From positions 5,876-34,876 of the forward strand of contig DJEP01000009.1 of the NCBI GenBank assembly GCA_002431915.1: a DNA stretch of 29,001 nucleotides, given 5' to 3'. This document shows positions 14,812 to 22,622 of the stretch, piece after piece. The position numbers and the translations under genes were made by a program. The stretch is from Lachnospiraceae bacterium UBA5895 (GTDB taxonomy: Bacteria; Bacillota; Clostridia; Lachnospirales; Lachnospiraceae). Within the stretch, counting starts at the first letter, position 1, and each line of letters starts with the position of its first letter. The notes below the pieces were generated by a model. It made no database searches. It worked only from the letters and a program-made list of their open reading frames with translations, and was not told the origin of the DNA.

Positions 14812-15669
14812 ATGTTCGGATATATTGTAATTAATCAGTCGGAGATGAAATTCAAGGAATACGATGTGTATCATTCGTATTACTGTGGATTGTGTCAGAG
14901 CCTGAAGGAGCGCTACGGCGCATTGGGGCAGTTGTCCTTAAATTATGACATGACCTTTATACTGATGCTGCTCACCGGTCTGTATGAGCCCGAGGAGCGG
15001 GAAGCACAGTGCAGATGCGTGGCACATCCTTTTGAAAAACATCTGACCAGAAGAAACCTGTTCACGGATTATGTGGCGGACATGACGGTACTGTTTGCCT
15101 GTTATAAGGCGGAGGATGACTGGGAGGACGAGAAAAGTCTGAGAGGGCTGGTGTACAGCCGCCTTCTGGAGAGAAAATTCCACAAAAAGCCTTTAATGTA
15201 TGGAGAAAAAGTAAAAAACATAGCACTGGCAATGCAGGATTTTGCCGATGCGGAAAAGCAGGGCAATGCTGACATCGATACCATGGCGGGACTGTTTGGA
15301 AAAGTCATGGCGCAGATCGTATCCTGCCGCGAGGATGAATGGAAGGATACGTTGGAGAGACTGGGATTTTTCCTCGGAAAATTTATCTATCTGCTGGATG
15401 CTTACGAGGATGTTGAACAGGATATTAAAAAAGGAACTTACAATCCGTTAAAGAAACGGTATGCGGAGCCCGGTTTTGAAGAGGAATGCAGACAGATCCT
15501 GACCATGATGATGTCAGAATGCTGCCGGGAGTTTGAACAGCTTCCTATCTTACAGAATGTAGATATTCTGCGGAATATTCTGTATTCCGGTGTATGGTGT
15601 CGTTATGAGATCGTGCGGAAGAAACGGAAGCAAAACGATGCAAAAGAGGTAACGGGCAATGACTTATGA
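14812..15669 (+). CDS. DUF5685-family protein of unknown function
   Basis: A 285-residue, mostly helical, soluble protein. The N-terminus holds the family motif Y-Y-C-G-L-C (C25, C28) followed by LKERYG, then a second cysteine pair (C67, C69) with nearby histidines, possibly a metal site. Two Asp-rich motifs stand out: DDWED at 102-106, and around 196-204 a D-x3-D-x3-D pattern (LLDAYEDVEQD) followed by a KG-x-YNPL stretch. Their form and order resemble the two catalytic motifs of squalene/phytoene-synthase-like enzymes, though their separation (about 94 residues) is shorter. The start at 14812 has AAAGGATG upstream; ATG 14800 sits directly on that site. The last 11 bases overlap the J-domain gene, so the two are translationally coupled. 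Confidence 0.75.
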   Translation: MFGYIVINQSEMKFKEYDVYHSYYCGLCQSLKERYGALGQLSLNYDMTFILMLLTGLYEPEEREAQCRCVAHPFEKHLTRRNLFTDYVADMTVLFACYKAEDDWEDEKSLRGLVYSRLLERKFHKKPLMYGEKVKNIALAMQDFADAEKQGNADIDTMAGLFGKVMAQIVSCREDEWKDTLERLGFFLGKFIYLLDAYEDVEQDIKKGTYNPLKKRYAEPGFEEECRQILTMMMSECCREFEQLPILQNVDILRNILYSGVWCRYEIVRKKRKQNDAKEVTGNDL

Positions 15670-16339
15670 TCCATACAGTGTCCTGGGAGTGAGCAGAGAT
15701 GCCTCCGAGGAAGAAATCAAAAAAGCATATAAAGCGCTGAGCAGAAAATATCATCCCGATGCCAATATCAACAATCCCAACAAGGAACAGGCGGAAGAGA
15801 AGTTCAAGGAGATCCAGGCGGCGTATCAGCAGATCATGAAGGAACGGACGGAAGGCTACAGCTACGGCGGTGCCAACTACGGACAGGGCTATGGAGACTT
15901 CTGGCAGCAGGCAGGCTGGCAGCAACAGACCTCCGGCTATGAAGAGGAGACGAGACTGCGGGCAGCAGGAAATTATCTCAGAAACGGCTATTACCGGGAA
16001 GCGAGAAACACCCTGGACGGTATGGGAGAGCATGAAAAAACCGCCCGCTGGTATTATTACAGTGCGGTGGCACATATGGGGCTGGGGAACAATGTGGCAG
16101 CCTTGGAACATGCGGGAAAAGCAGTGGCACTGGAACCGCAGAATATGGAATACCAGATGCTGTTACAGAGACTGCAGAGCGGCGGTCAGTGGTATGAGAG
16201 CAGACAGGCGGCTTACGGCTATCCCCATGTGGGAGGCAATGATCTGTGCCTGAAGATCTGCCTTGCCAACCTGGTATGTAATCTCTGCTGCGGTGGGGGC
16301 GGTCTGTGCTTCGGCGGTTACGGCGGCAGAATGTTTTAA
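15659..16339 (+). CDS. J-domain protein with Cys/Gly-rich C-terminal tail
   Basis: A 226-residue protein. Residues 1-65 form a DnaJ-type J domain with HPD at 32-34, expected to stimulate the ATPase of DnaK. A Gly/Tyr/Gln-rich linker (67-92) follows, then a helical region (about 97-170) resembling tetratricopeptide repeats. The last 30 residues contain six cysteines (197, 201, 207, 210, 211, 217) among hydrophobic and glycine residues. It lacks the zinc-finger and C-terminal domains of true DnaJ, so it is a specialised co-chaperone. It overlaps the DUF5685 gene by 11 bases. The tail could bind metal, insert in the membrane or be modified; none is proven. Confidence 0.85.
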   Translation: MTYDPYSVLGVSRDASEEEIKKAYKALSRKYHPDANINNPNKEQAEEKFKEIQAAYQQIMKERTEGYSYGGANYGQGYGDFWQQAGWQQQTSGYEEETRLRAAGNYLRNGYYREARNTLDGMGEHEKTARWYYYSAVAHMGLGNNVAALEHAGKAVALEPQNMEYQMLLQRLQSGGQWYESRQAAYGYPHVGGNDLCLKICLANLVCNLCCGGGGLCFGGYGGRMF

Positions 16340-16348
16340 AAAAGATAC

Positions 16349-16377
16349 TTGCAATTTCTATGTATCCTCACTATAAT
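16349..16377 (+). promoter_or_regulatory. Sigma-A promoter of nrdDG
   Basis: TTGCAA (16349-16354), 17-base spacer, perfect TATAAT (16372-16377). Confidence 0.7.
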
Positions 16378-16382
16378 ATTAG

Positions 16383-16430
16383 ATACAAGATGTAGATACG
16401 AAAATGCATGTGGAACACAAAATCTAGTAA
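16383..16430. promoter_or_regulatory. Two NrdR-box-like sites downstream of the nrdDG promoter
   Basis: The core ACAAAATCTAGT (16417-16428) matches the NrdR-box core pattern ACWANATNTWGT completely. ACAAGATGTAGA (16385-16396) matches all but the last base. The cores are 32 bp apart, three helical turns, the spacing typical of paired NrdR boxes. Both lie just after the -10 box, where a bound repressor would block transcription. NrdR represses ribonucleotide reductase genes when dATP is plentiful. Confidence 0.7.
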
Positions 16431-16546
16431 AACACTAGGATTGGCAGATAGAGTCGTGTCGGGAACTTGCTTCCGATGCGGCTTTTCTTTCGGCTTATGC
16501 AGGGATTCGTATTTCTATGGGAATGATATAAAGTGAGGGAACAGCA

Positions 16547-18673
16547 ATGAAGATTCAGAAGAGAGACGGCAGAGTAGTGCCTTATGAAGAGGACAAGATC
16601 CGGGAAGCGATCCATAAGGCGAACAACGAAGTGGAGGAGCGGTATCGTGCCAGTGAGGGACTGATTGAAGAGATCCTGGAGGATGTGCAGCAGGAGGGCA
16701 AACAGACCCAGACCGTGGAGCATATTCAGGATATGATCGAGGAACATCTGGTAGAGCACAATAAGTATACCCTGGCGAAGAAGTATATCGTATACCGTTA
16801 CCAGAGAAGTCTGCTCAGGAAGTCCAATACGACGGATGAATCTATCTTAAAACTGATCAGGAATGAGAATAAGGAGCTGGCGGAGGAAAACTCCAATAAA
16901 AATACCCGTCTGGCTTCCACCCAGAGAGACTATATCGCGGGGGAAGTGTCCCGTGACGTTACCAGACGTCTGCTTCTGCCGGAACATATTGCCATGGCTC
17001 ATGACAACGGTGTACTGCATTTCCATGATGCGGATTATTTTATCCAGCCGATCTTCAACTGCTGTCTGATCAATATCAAGGATATGCTGGACAACGGTAC
17101 TTCCATCAACGGCAAAATGATCGAATCTCCCAAGAGTTTCCAGGTGGCATGTACCGTGACCACCCAGATCATCGCAGCCGTAGCCAGCAATCAGTACGGT
17201 GGGCAGAGTGTGAATATCAAGCACTTGGGAAAATATCTGCGTAAGAGTAAGGAAAAATTCGCAAAACAGCTGGAAGACGAGTTCGGAGATACCCTGAATC
17301 AGGCAGCCAAGGATAAGATTGTACAGATGCGTCTGCACGATGAATTAAAATCCGGTGTCCAGACCATCCAGTATCAGATCAATACCCTGATGACCACCAA
17401 CGGACAGTCTCCGTTCGTTACCTTGTTCCTGCACATTGACGAGAACGATGAATATGTGGAAGAGACCGTACAGATCATTATGGAGATCCTGCGTCAGCGT
17501 ATCGAGGGAACCAAGAATGAGAAGGGTGTCTATGTGACTCCCGCATTCCCGAAGTTAGTCTATGTGCTGGATGAAAATAACTGCTTAAAGGGCGGGAAAT
17601 ACGACTATGTGACCAAACTGGCCGCACAGTGTTCCGCCAAGAGAATGTACCCTGATTATATCTCCGCCAAGAAGATGCGCGAGAACTACGAGGGCAATGT
17701 ATTTTCCTGCATGGGCTGCCGTTCTTTCCTCTCCCCCTGGAAGGATGAGAACGGAGAGTACAAGTGGGAAGGACGCTTTAACCAGGGCGTTGTCAGTATC
17801 AACCTGCCCCAGATCGGTATTCTGGCAAAAGGAAACGAGGAAAAGTTCTGGAAACTGCTGGACGAGCGTCTGGAGCTGTGTTATGAAGCATTGATGTGCC
17901 GTCATAAGGCACTGGAGGGTGTGGTATCCGATGTGAGCCCCATTCACTGGCAGTACGGAGCCATCGCCCGTCTGAAGAAGGGCGAGACCATCGATAAATA
18001 CCTGCACAACGGTTATTCCACCATGTCCTTAGGTTATATCGGACTGTATGAGACCACCTATCTTATGAAGGGATGTAGTCAGACCGTAGAGCCCGGCAAG
18101 GAATTTGCCCTGCGTGTCATGGATTATATGAAGGATCGCTGCGCAAAATGGAAAGAGGAGACAGGTATCGCGTTCAGCCTCTACGGAACGCCCGCCGAGA
18201 CACTGTGCTACCGTTTTGCAAGGATTGACCGGGAAAAATACGGTGATATTTCCAATGTCACCGATAAGGGATACTACACGAACTCTTATCATGTGGACGT
18301 CCGGGAGAAGATCGATGCTTTCACCAAATTCAAGATCGAGAGTGAGTTCCAGAATAAGTCTCTGGGCGGAGCCATCTCTTATGTGGAAGTGCCGAACCTG
18401 ACCAATAATGTGGAAGCCATTGAGGAAGTGATCCGCTTTATTTACGACAATATCCAGTATGGCGAGTTCAATACGAAATCCGACTATTGTCATGTCTGCG
18501 GTTATGACGGTGAGATCATGATCAATGATAACATGGAGTGGGAATGCCCTCAGTGCCATAACAAGGATCATGCGAAGATGAATGTCACCAGAAGAACCTG
18601 TGGCTATCTGGGAGAGAACTTCTGGAATGCCGGCAAGACCAAGGAGATCAAGGCAAGAGTTCTTCATTTGTAA
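16547..18673 (+). CDS. nrdD: Anaerobic (class III) ribonucleoside-triphosphate reductase
   Basis: Makes deoxyribonucleotides without oxygen using a glycyl radical. The 708-residue protein has an N-terminal ATP-cone allosteric domain (about 1-90), the large barrel with active-site cysteines, a C-terminal zinc site (C648-x2-C651 and C667-x2-C670), and the glycyl-radical motif RTCGYLG with G686 as the expected radical residue. Its activase nrdG follows after 32 bases. The leader of about 160 bases holds two NrdR-like boxes; a small TCGG/CCGA hairpin around 16460-16475 is also present. GTGAGG supplies the ribosome site. Confidence 0.97.
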   Translation: MKIQKRDGRVVPYEEDKIREAIHKANNEVEERYRASEGLIEEILEDVQQEGKQTQTVEHIQDMIEEHLVEHNKYTLAKKYIVYRYQRSLLRKSNTTDESILKLIRNENKELAEENSNKNTRLASTQRDYIAGEVSRDVTRRLLLPEHIAMAHDNGVLHFHDADYFIQPIFNCCLINIKDMLDNGTSINGKMIESPKSFQVACTVTTQIIAAVASNQYGGQSVNIKHLGKYLRKSKEKFAKQLEDEFGDTLNQAAKDKIVQMRLHDELKSGVQTIQYQINTLMTTNGQSPFVTLFLHIDENDEYVEETVQIIMEILRQRIEGTKNEKGVYVTPAFPKLVYVLDENNCLKGGKYDYVTKLAAQCSAKRMYPDYISAKKMRENYEGNVFSCMGCRSFLSPWKDENGEYKWEGRFNQGVVSINLPQIGILAKGNEEKFWKLLDERLELCYEALMCRHKALEGVVSDVSPIHWQYGAIARLKKGETIDKYLHNGYSTMSLGYIGLYETTYLMKGCSQTVEPGKEFALRVMDYMKDRCAKWKEETGIAFSLYGTPAETLCYRFARIDREKYGDISNVTDKGYYTNSYHVDVREKIDAFTKFKIESEFQNKSLGGAISYVEVPNLTNNVEAIEEVIRFIYDNIQYGEFNTKSDYCHVCGYDGEIMINDNMEWECPQCHNKDHAKMNVTRRTCGYLGENFWNAGKTKEIKARVLHL

Positions 18674-18705
18674 TGTGCAGATAGGAAAAGGGAAGGAAAT
18701 GTCCT

Positions 18706-19227
18706 ATGAATTATGCGACAATCAAGAAAACAGACGTGGCAAACGGTCCCGGTGTGAGAGTGTCGCTGTTCGTCAGCGGCTGTACCCATCACTGCAAGGG
18801 ATGCTTTAACAGTGAAGCCTGGGATTTCCATTACGGACAGGTATATACAGAGGAAACAGAGCAAGAGATTCTGCAGGCACTGGCCCCGGATTATATCCGG
18901 GGTTTAAGTCTGCTTGGCGGGGAACCTATGGAATCTGAGAACCGGGGGACGGTACTGTCTCTGGTGAAAAAGGTAAGGGAGATCTATCCCAAGAAGACCA
19001 TCTGGTGCTACACCGGATATCATTTTGACAAAGATCTGCTTCGGTGGATGGAAGAAGGGGATCCGGTGATCACAGAGCTTCTGCCGCTGTTAGATGTAAT
19101 CGTGGACGGGGAATACATGGAAGAGTACCGGAACCTCCGGCTGGCATTTCGGGGATCGGAAAATCAGCGGATTTTGGATGTACCGTTGTCATTAAAAGAA
19201 AAATGTGGTAAAATTTTACATACATAA
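18706..19227 (+). CDS. nrdG: Anaerobic ribonucleotide reductase activating protein
   Basis: Radical SAM activase that installs the glycyl radical on NrdD. The 173-residue protein is of normal size and has the cluster motif C26-x3-C30-x2-C33 (CTHHCKGC) and LLGGEP. GGAAGGAAA upstream of the ATG is the ribosome site, and the gene lies 32 bases after nrdD. A 6-bp inverted pair GGGTCG/CGACCC (19236-19241, 19254-19259) follows the stop but has no T run, so termination here is uncertain. Confidence 0.95.
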   Translation: MNYATIKKTDVANGPGVRVSLFVSGCTHHCKGCFNSEAWDFHYGQVYTEETEQEILQALAPDYIRGLSLLGGEPMESENRGTVLSLVKKVREIYPKKTIWCYTGYHFDKDLLRWMEEGDPVITELLPLLDVIVDGEYMEEYRNLRLAFRGSENQRILDVPLSLKEKCGKILHT

Positions 19228-19304
19228 GAGGATATGGGTCGAAAAAGGGATAACGACCCGTAAATTAATTGAGAAATAAAAGTACGAGGGAGTAGAAATT
19301 AAGT

Positions 19305-20564
19305 ATGGAGAGCTTTCTGGATATGACATTAGATAGAAACCTCTACATCGGAGTTCCGGTGGGAGCTTTTCTCTGCTCTCTTTTTCTGTTGTTCTGTTTT
19401 TTCAATACCTTGAGGAGCCGGACGGTCCGAAGTCTTCGGGCGGTGCTGACATCCTGTCTGATCTGGACGGGCGGAGTGATCCTCATGCGCTTTCAGATAT
19501 TCCCGGGAATCACATTCTGGCATAATTTTGCCCTGTTGGGACTATTGCTGATTCCGGTGTTCATGTACGCGTTCCTGTTCGGATTTTTAGAAATCACAGA
19601 TCATGATACACTGGTCTACATATACGGTGTGCTGACGGTGGCTCTGGTACTCGGCAATGCATGGAGCAGCGTTATCCTGCCGGGGAATGCATTTTCCCCT
19701 TCGATATGTTAGGTGCTGTTGACATGGCAGTGTGCATGGTATATATCATGTACAAACAGTATCTGTTTGATTTCTCTTACCGTGTGACGGTAGGTGCAGT
19801 GTATTTCCTGGCAGTGGTGGTGGCATCACTTCCGTTAGTGATCCTGACCCATAATCTGGAAAGCGTACTGGGGAAGCTTGGAAGGTCTGCAGCCCAGAGG
19901 CTGATCCTGTTTATTGTTCTGCAATGTGCGTGGACGGTGTCAGTCGTCGTTTTCACCAGAAAACGGCTGGACAATATCCTTAATCAGAAGCAGAAGCATA
20001 TGCTGGAAGGAATCCATACCTTACAGGACAGATACGGTGTATGCGCTGGTGGCGGCCATCGATGCCAAGGAAATGTATCCCAGTATGCGGTGTTGCTGGC
20101 ACAGAAGCTTGGATTGTCCAGAGACAATATCCAGACCGTGAAGGTGGCGGGACTGTTACATGACATCGGTAAGATCGGTATTCCCGAGAGCATTCTGAAA
20201 AAGGCGGGAAAGCTTACGAATGAAGAATATGAGATCATGAAGAGCCATGTGGAGAAATCCATCGAAATGATCCATTATCTGCCGAACATGAATTATGTGA
20301 TTCCCGCAGTCGTATCCCATCATGAGAGATATGACGGAAAAGGATATCCGAGAGACCTCAAGGGAGAGGAGATCCCGCTCCTTGGACGGATTCTGGCGGT
20401 GTGTGACAGCTTCGACGCCAGGATCTCCAAGAGAGCTTACAAGGAAGCGCTTAGCGTGGAATACGCTATGGGTGAACTGGAGAAAAAATAAGGGAACCCA
20501 GTTTGATCCGAAAGTAGCGGATGCATTTATCGAACTGATCAAAGAGGGAAAAGTTCCTTTATAA
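19305..20564 (+). pseudogene. HD-GYP domain protein (c-di-GMP phosphodiesterase type), broken by frameshifts
   Basis: The intact ancestor would have a multi-helix membrane sensor region (about seven hydrophobic segments, 19305-19950) and a C-terminal HD-GYP domain, a class that hydrolyses cyclic di-GMP. Reading needs at least four frame changes: near 19690-19710 in a TTTTCCCC run (premature TAG at 19710), near 20030 (an apparent one-base insertion), near 20075, and in the A6 run near 20485 before NKGTQFDP. At 20075 the residues expected between DAKEMY and VSQYA, including the GHS-x-R motif, are missing, so a real deletion occurred. The LLHDIGKIG, HHERYDGKGYP and ILAVCDSFDA motifs survive. The start has GAGGGAGT upstream. 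Homopolymer sequencing errors could explain some breaks but not the deletion. Confidence 0.8.
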
Positions 20565-20592
20565 AAAAGAGGCACCCGCGGGTGCCTCTTTT
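20565..20592 (+). terminator. Terminator of the HD-GYP locus
   Basis: Perfect 13-bp stem AAAAGAGGCACCC (20565-20577) with GGGTGCCTCTTTT (20580-20592), immediately after the stop codon. Confidence 0.85.
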
Positions 20593-20649
20593 CAAAAGGG
20601 GAGGATTAAGTATTATCGTATCTTCCGTAAGATCAAAGGAGGGGGTCCG

Positions 20650-20694
20650 ATGATAGTAGTAGTTTGCCCGGGATCCATCCCATTATACATCTGA
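20650..20694 (+). CDS. Possible 14-residue hydrophobic micro-ORF
   Basis: ATG at 20650 is preceded by AAAGGAGGGGG, one of the best ribosome sites in the window, and opens a frame for MIVVVCPGSIPLYI. It sits between the terminator at 20565-20592 and the promoter at 20711-20739, with no clear promoter of its own. It could be a leader peptide or chance. Nothing else is recognised in 20593-20710. Confidence 0.2.
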   Translation: MIVVVCPGSIPLYI

Positions 20695-20710
20695 GATTGA
20701 TATTTTTTTG

Positions 20711-20739
20711 TTGTTTTTGAAGTGAAGATGTTATATACT
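20711..20739 (+). promoter_or_regulatory. Sigma-A promoter of the SEC-C gene
   Basis: TTGTTT (20711-20716), 17-base spacer, TATACT (20734-20739). If translation starts at 20932 the leader is about 185 bases. Confidence 0.6.
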
Positions 20740-20765
20740 ATGATTAATAATTCTGCCAATAGGTG

Positions 20766-20796
20766 AACTGCCTGACTGCTTGCAGGCTAGGCAGTT
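20766..20796 (+). other. Leader hairpin upstream of the SEC-C gene
   Basis: AACTGCCT (20766-20773) pairs with AGGCAGTT (20789-20796), with an inner CTGC/GCAG stem (20776-20779, 20782-20785). It lies about 25 bases after the predicted transcript start. No T run follows, so it is not a terminator; no known riboswitch is recognised. Confidence 0.45.
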
Positions 20797-20931
20797 TATC
20801 TATTGCACGGATAAACAGACATGAACAAAAAGGACGTTTTAGCCCGGATTTCGAATGGATGTAACGATTTTGAGAGCCTGAAGGGCGGAAAAATCGTATT
20901 ATTAAAATTATGTAAGGATGGTATTACAATT

Positions 20932-21435
20932 ATGAATTTAATGGAACAGTGGAGATCAGTAGCATATAATGAGGCAACCGGTAAAGAGAAGCTGCAGCAG
21001 CTCTGGGCAGCTTATTTTCAGGAGGAGAAGGAGATTTACGCACAGCTTCTGAAGAACCCCGATGAAGTGGTAAAGGGTACGGTGAAGGAACTGGCTGACA
21101 AGTTCAAAGTATCTCTGATGACCATGACCGGATTTTTGGATGGTATTAACGACAGTCTGGTAGAGAAGAACCCTATCGATGATCTGGAAGAAGATACTCA
21201 GGTAAACTTAGGCTTCGACAAAGCGCTCCTGTACAAGAATATGGTAGCAGCAGAGGCTGACTGGCTGTACAATCTGGAAGAGTGGAACGCTATTTTTGAC
21301 GAAGAGACCCGTAAGGCACTCTACAAAGAGCAGAAGTCTTCCACTACGATTGTGAAGGAGCAGAAGGTTTATCCCAACGACCCCTGTCCCTGCGGAAGCG
21401 GCAAAAAGTATAAGAAGTGCTGCGGCAGAAAGTAA
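20932..21435 (+). CDS. SEC-C metal-binding motif protein
   Basis: A 167-residue protein, mostly helical, ending in a classic SEC-C motif (PCPCGSGKKYKKCCG, residues about 151-165) that binds zinc in SecA and many small proteins. The body is acidic and of unknown function. The start is uncertain: ATG 20932 begins the MNLMEQW stretch that looks like the natural N-terminus, with AAGGA 13 bases upstream. The same frame is open back to ATG 20821, which would add 37 residues but has no good ribosome site. The gene is preceded by its own promoter and a leader hairpin and followed by a terminator-like hairpin. Confidence 0.75.
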   Translation: MNLMEQWRSVAYNEATGKEKLQQLWAAYFQEEKEIYAQLLKNPDEVVKGTVKELADKFKVSLMTMTGFLDGINDSLVEKNPIDDLEEDTQVNLGFDKALLYKNMVAAEADWLYNLEEWNAIFDEETRKALYKEQKSSTTIVKEQKVYPNDPCPCGSGKKYKKCCGRK

Positions 21436-21444
21436 ATTGAACAT

Positions 21445-21483
21445 AAAGGGGGTTTTCCGCAGGTTTGCAGAGAGCCCTTTTTT
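21445..21483 (+). terminator. Terminator-like hairpin after the SEC-C gene
   Basis: AAAGGG (21445-21450) pairs with CCCTTT (21475-21480), followed by more T to 21483. The inner part can also pair partly (GCA/TGC). The next gene starts only 35 bases later without a visible promoter. Confidence 0.6.
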
Positions 21484-21517
21484 CGTTTTAGGAGCTTTAG
21501 GAAAGGAAGGGTTACAT

Positions 21518-22114
21518 ATGAAAATGCTGAAAGAATTAAAATGGGAAGCAATTCTTACCGGTGTGTTGTATATCCTCTTAGGGATAGTGGCGCTGGTGAT
21601 CCCCGAGACCATGCAGAAGACACTGGGGTATCTCATCGGTATCGTATTGATTGTGGCAGGTCTGGTATCTATTATCTGTTATCTGCTTAGGGATGCCAGA
21701 GAAAACTATTACCACAACGAGTTCGTATTCGGTCTCCTCGGGATCGTGCTGGGAGCGGTAGTCCTGTACAAGGTAGAGATCGTTATCTCTCTGATTCCGT
21801 TTATTCTGGGAGTGTTGGTAATGTGCAGCGGATGCAGCAAACTGCAGGATGCCATTGACCTGAAGAGGCTGGGCTACGGCAGCTGGTTGGGACTTCTTAT
21901 TGTGGCGGTAATCAACATTATTCTCGGAGTGGTACTGATCTACAATCCGTTCAAAGCAGCGATTCTGTTGTTCCGTGTTCTGGGAGTGATACTGATCTTA
22001 AGTGGTGCCGGTGACTGTTTCTCCACCATTTATTTTGCGGAGAAAATGCGCAGATTCAAACAGGAACAGGAAGCAGTGGACGGTATTTTCAAAGAGATCG
22101 ATTCCGAGAAATAA
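21518..22114 (+). CDS. DUF308/HdeD-like membrane protein
   Basis: A 198-residue membrane protein with six hydrophobic segments in three similar pairs, each with small-residue-rich GI-V-L-G patterns, as in the DUF308 (HdeD-like) family. A charged 25-residue cytoplasmic tail ends it. Homologues are linked to acid resistance in enterobacteria, but in Clostridia the role is unknown. ATG 21518 is set by AAGGAAGG seven bases upstream; the frame is open from 21437 but that part overlaps the terminator-like hairpin. The CBS gene starts 38 bases after the stop. Confidence 0.78.
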   Translation: MKMLKELKWEAILTGVLYILLGIVALVIPETMQKTLGYLIGIVLIVAGLVSIICYLLRDARENYYHNEFVFGLLGIVLGAVVLYKVEIVISLIPFILGVLVMCSGCSKLQDAIDLKRLGYGSWLGLLIVAVINIILGVVLIYNPFKAAILLFRVLGVILILSGAGDCFSTIYFAEKMRRFKQEQEAVDGIFKEIDSEK

Positions 22115-22152
22115 AACAGCATACAAGAAGAGAAACTGGCAGGAGGAACATT

Positions 22153-22587
22153 GTGAACATTGCATCTTTTTTGTCTCCGAAGGAAGAAGTTACGTTTCTT
22201 CGGGACGATATGACCATCAGGCAGGGGCTGGAGAAGATGAAGCGCTACGGTTACACGGCGGTACCGGTGATTGATGCCGAGAACCGGTATGTGGGCGTAG
22301 TCAGTGAGGGAGATTTTCTGTGGAATATCTTAAGCCACAACAGTGAGCTGGGCAGCATTACCATGAAGAGTCTGGAGAAGCTGTTGATACGGGATATTAT
22401 CCAGAGCGGCAAGATCCGTCCGGTATGTATCGATACCAATATGGAAGAACTGCTGGGACAGGCGCAAATGCAGAACTTTGTACCGGTGATCGATGACAGA
22501 AATGTATTCATCGGGATCATCACCCGAAGTGAGATCATCAAATATTTTATTAAAAAGCAGATTGAAGTAGCAGAAAAACAGATATAA
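22153..22587 (+). CDS. CBS-domain pair protein
   Basis: A 144-residue protein made of two CBS motifs (about 1-60 and 78-140), with VPVIDAENRYVGVVSEGDFL in the first and VPVIDDRNVFIGIITRSEIIKYF in the second. Stand-alone CBS pairs bind adenosine nucleotides (AMP, ATP or cyclic dinucleotides) and act as energy sensors; the ligand here is unknown. The start codon is GTG, fixed by AGGAGG (22141-22146) six bases upstream. It lies 35 bases before apt, so it may be transcribed with the purine-salvage and ppGpp genes. Confidence 0.85.
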   Translation: MNIASFLSPKEEVTFLRDDMTIRQGLEKMKRYGYTAVPVIDAENRYVGVVSEGDFLWNILSHNSELGSITMKSLEKLLIRDIIQSGKIRPVCIDTNMEELLGQAQMQNFVPVIDDRNVFIGIITRSEIIKYFIKKQIEVAEKQI

Positions 22588-22622
22588 TTCGTTAAACAAA
22601 TAAGAGAAAGGTGTGTAGAATC

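Noticed and set aside
16431..16546. tRNA or known riboswitch in the nrdD leader
   Set aside because: Only a short TCGG/CCGA hairpin is present; no cloverleaf and no conserved aptamer core.
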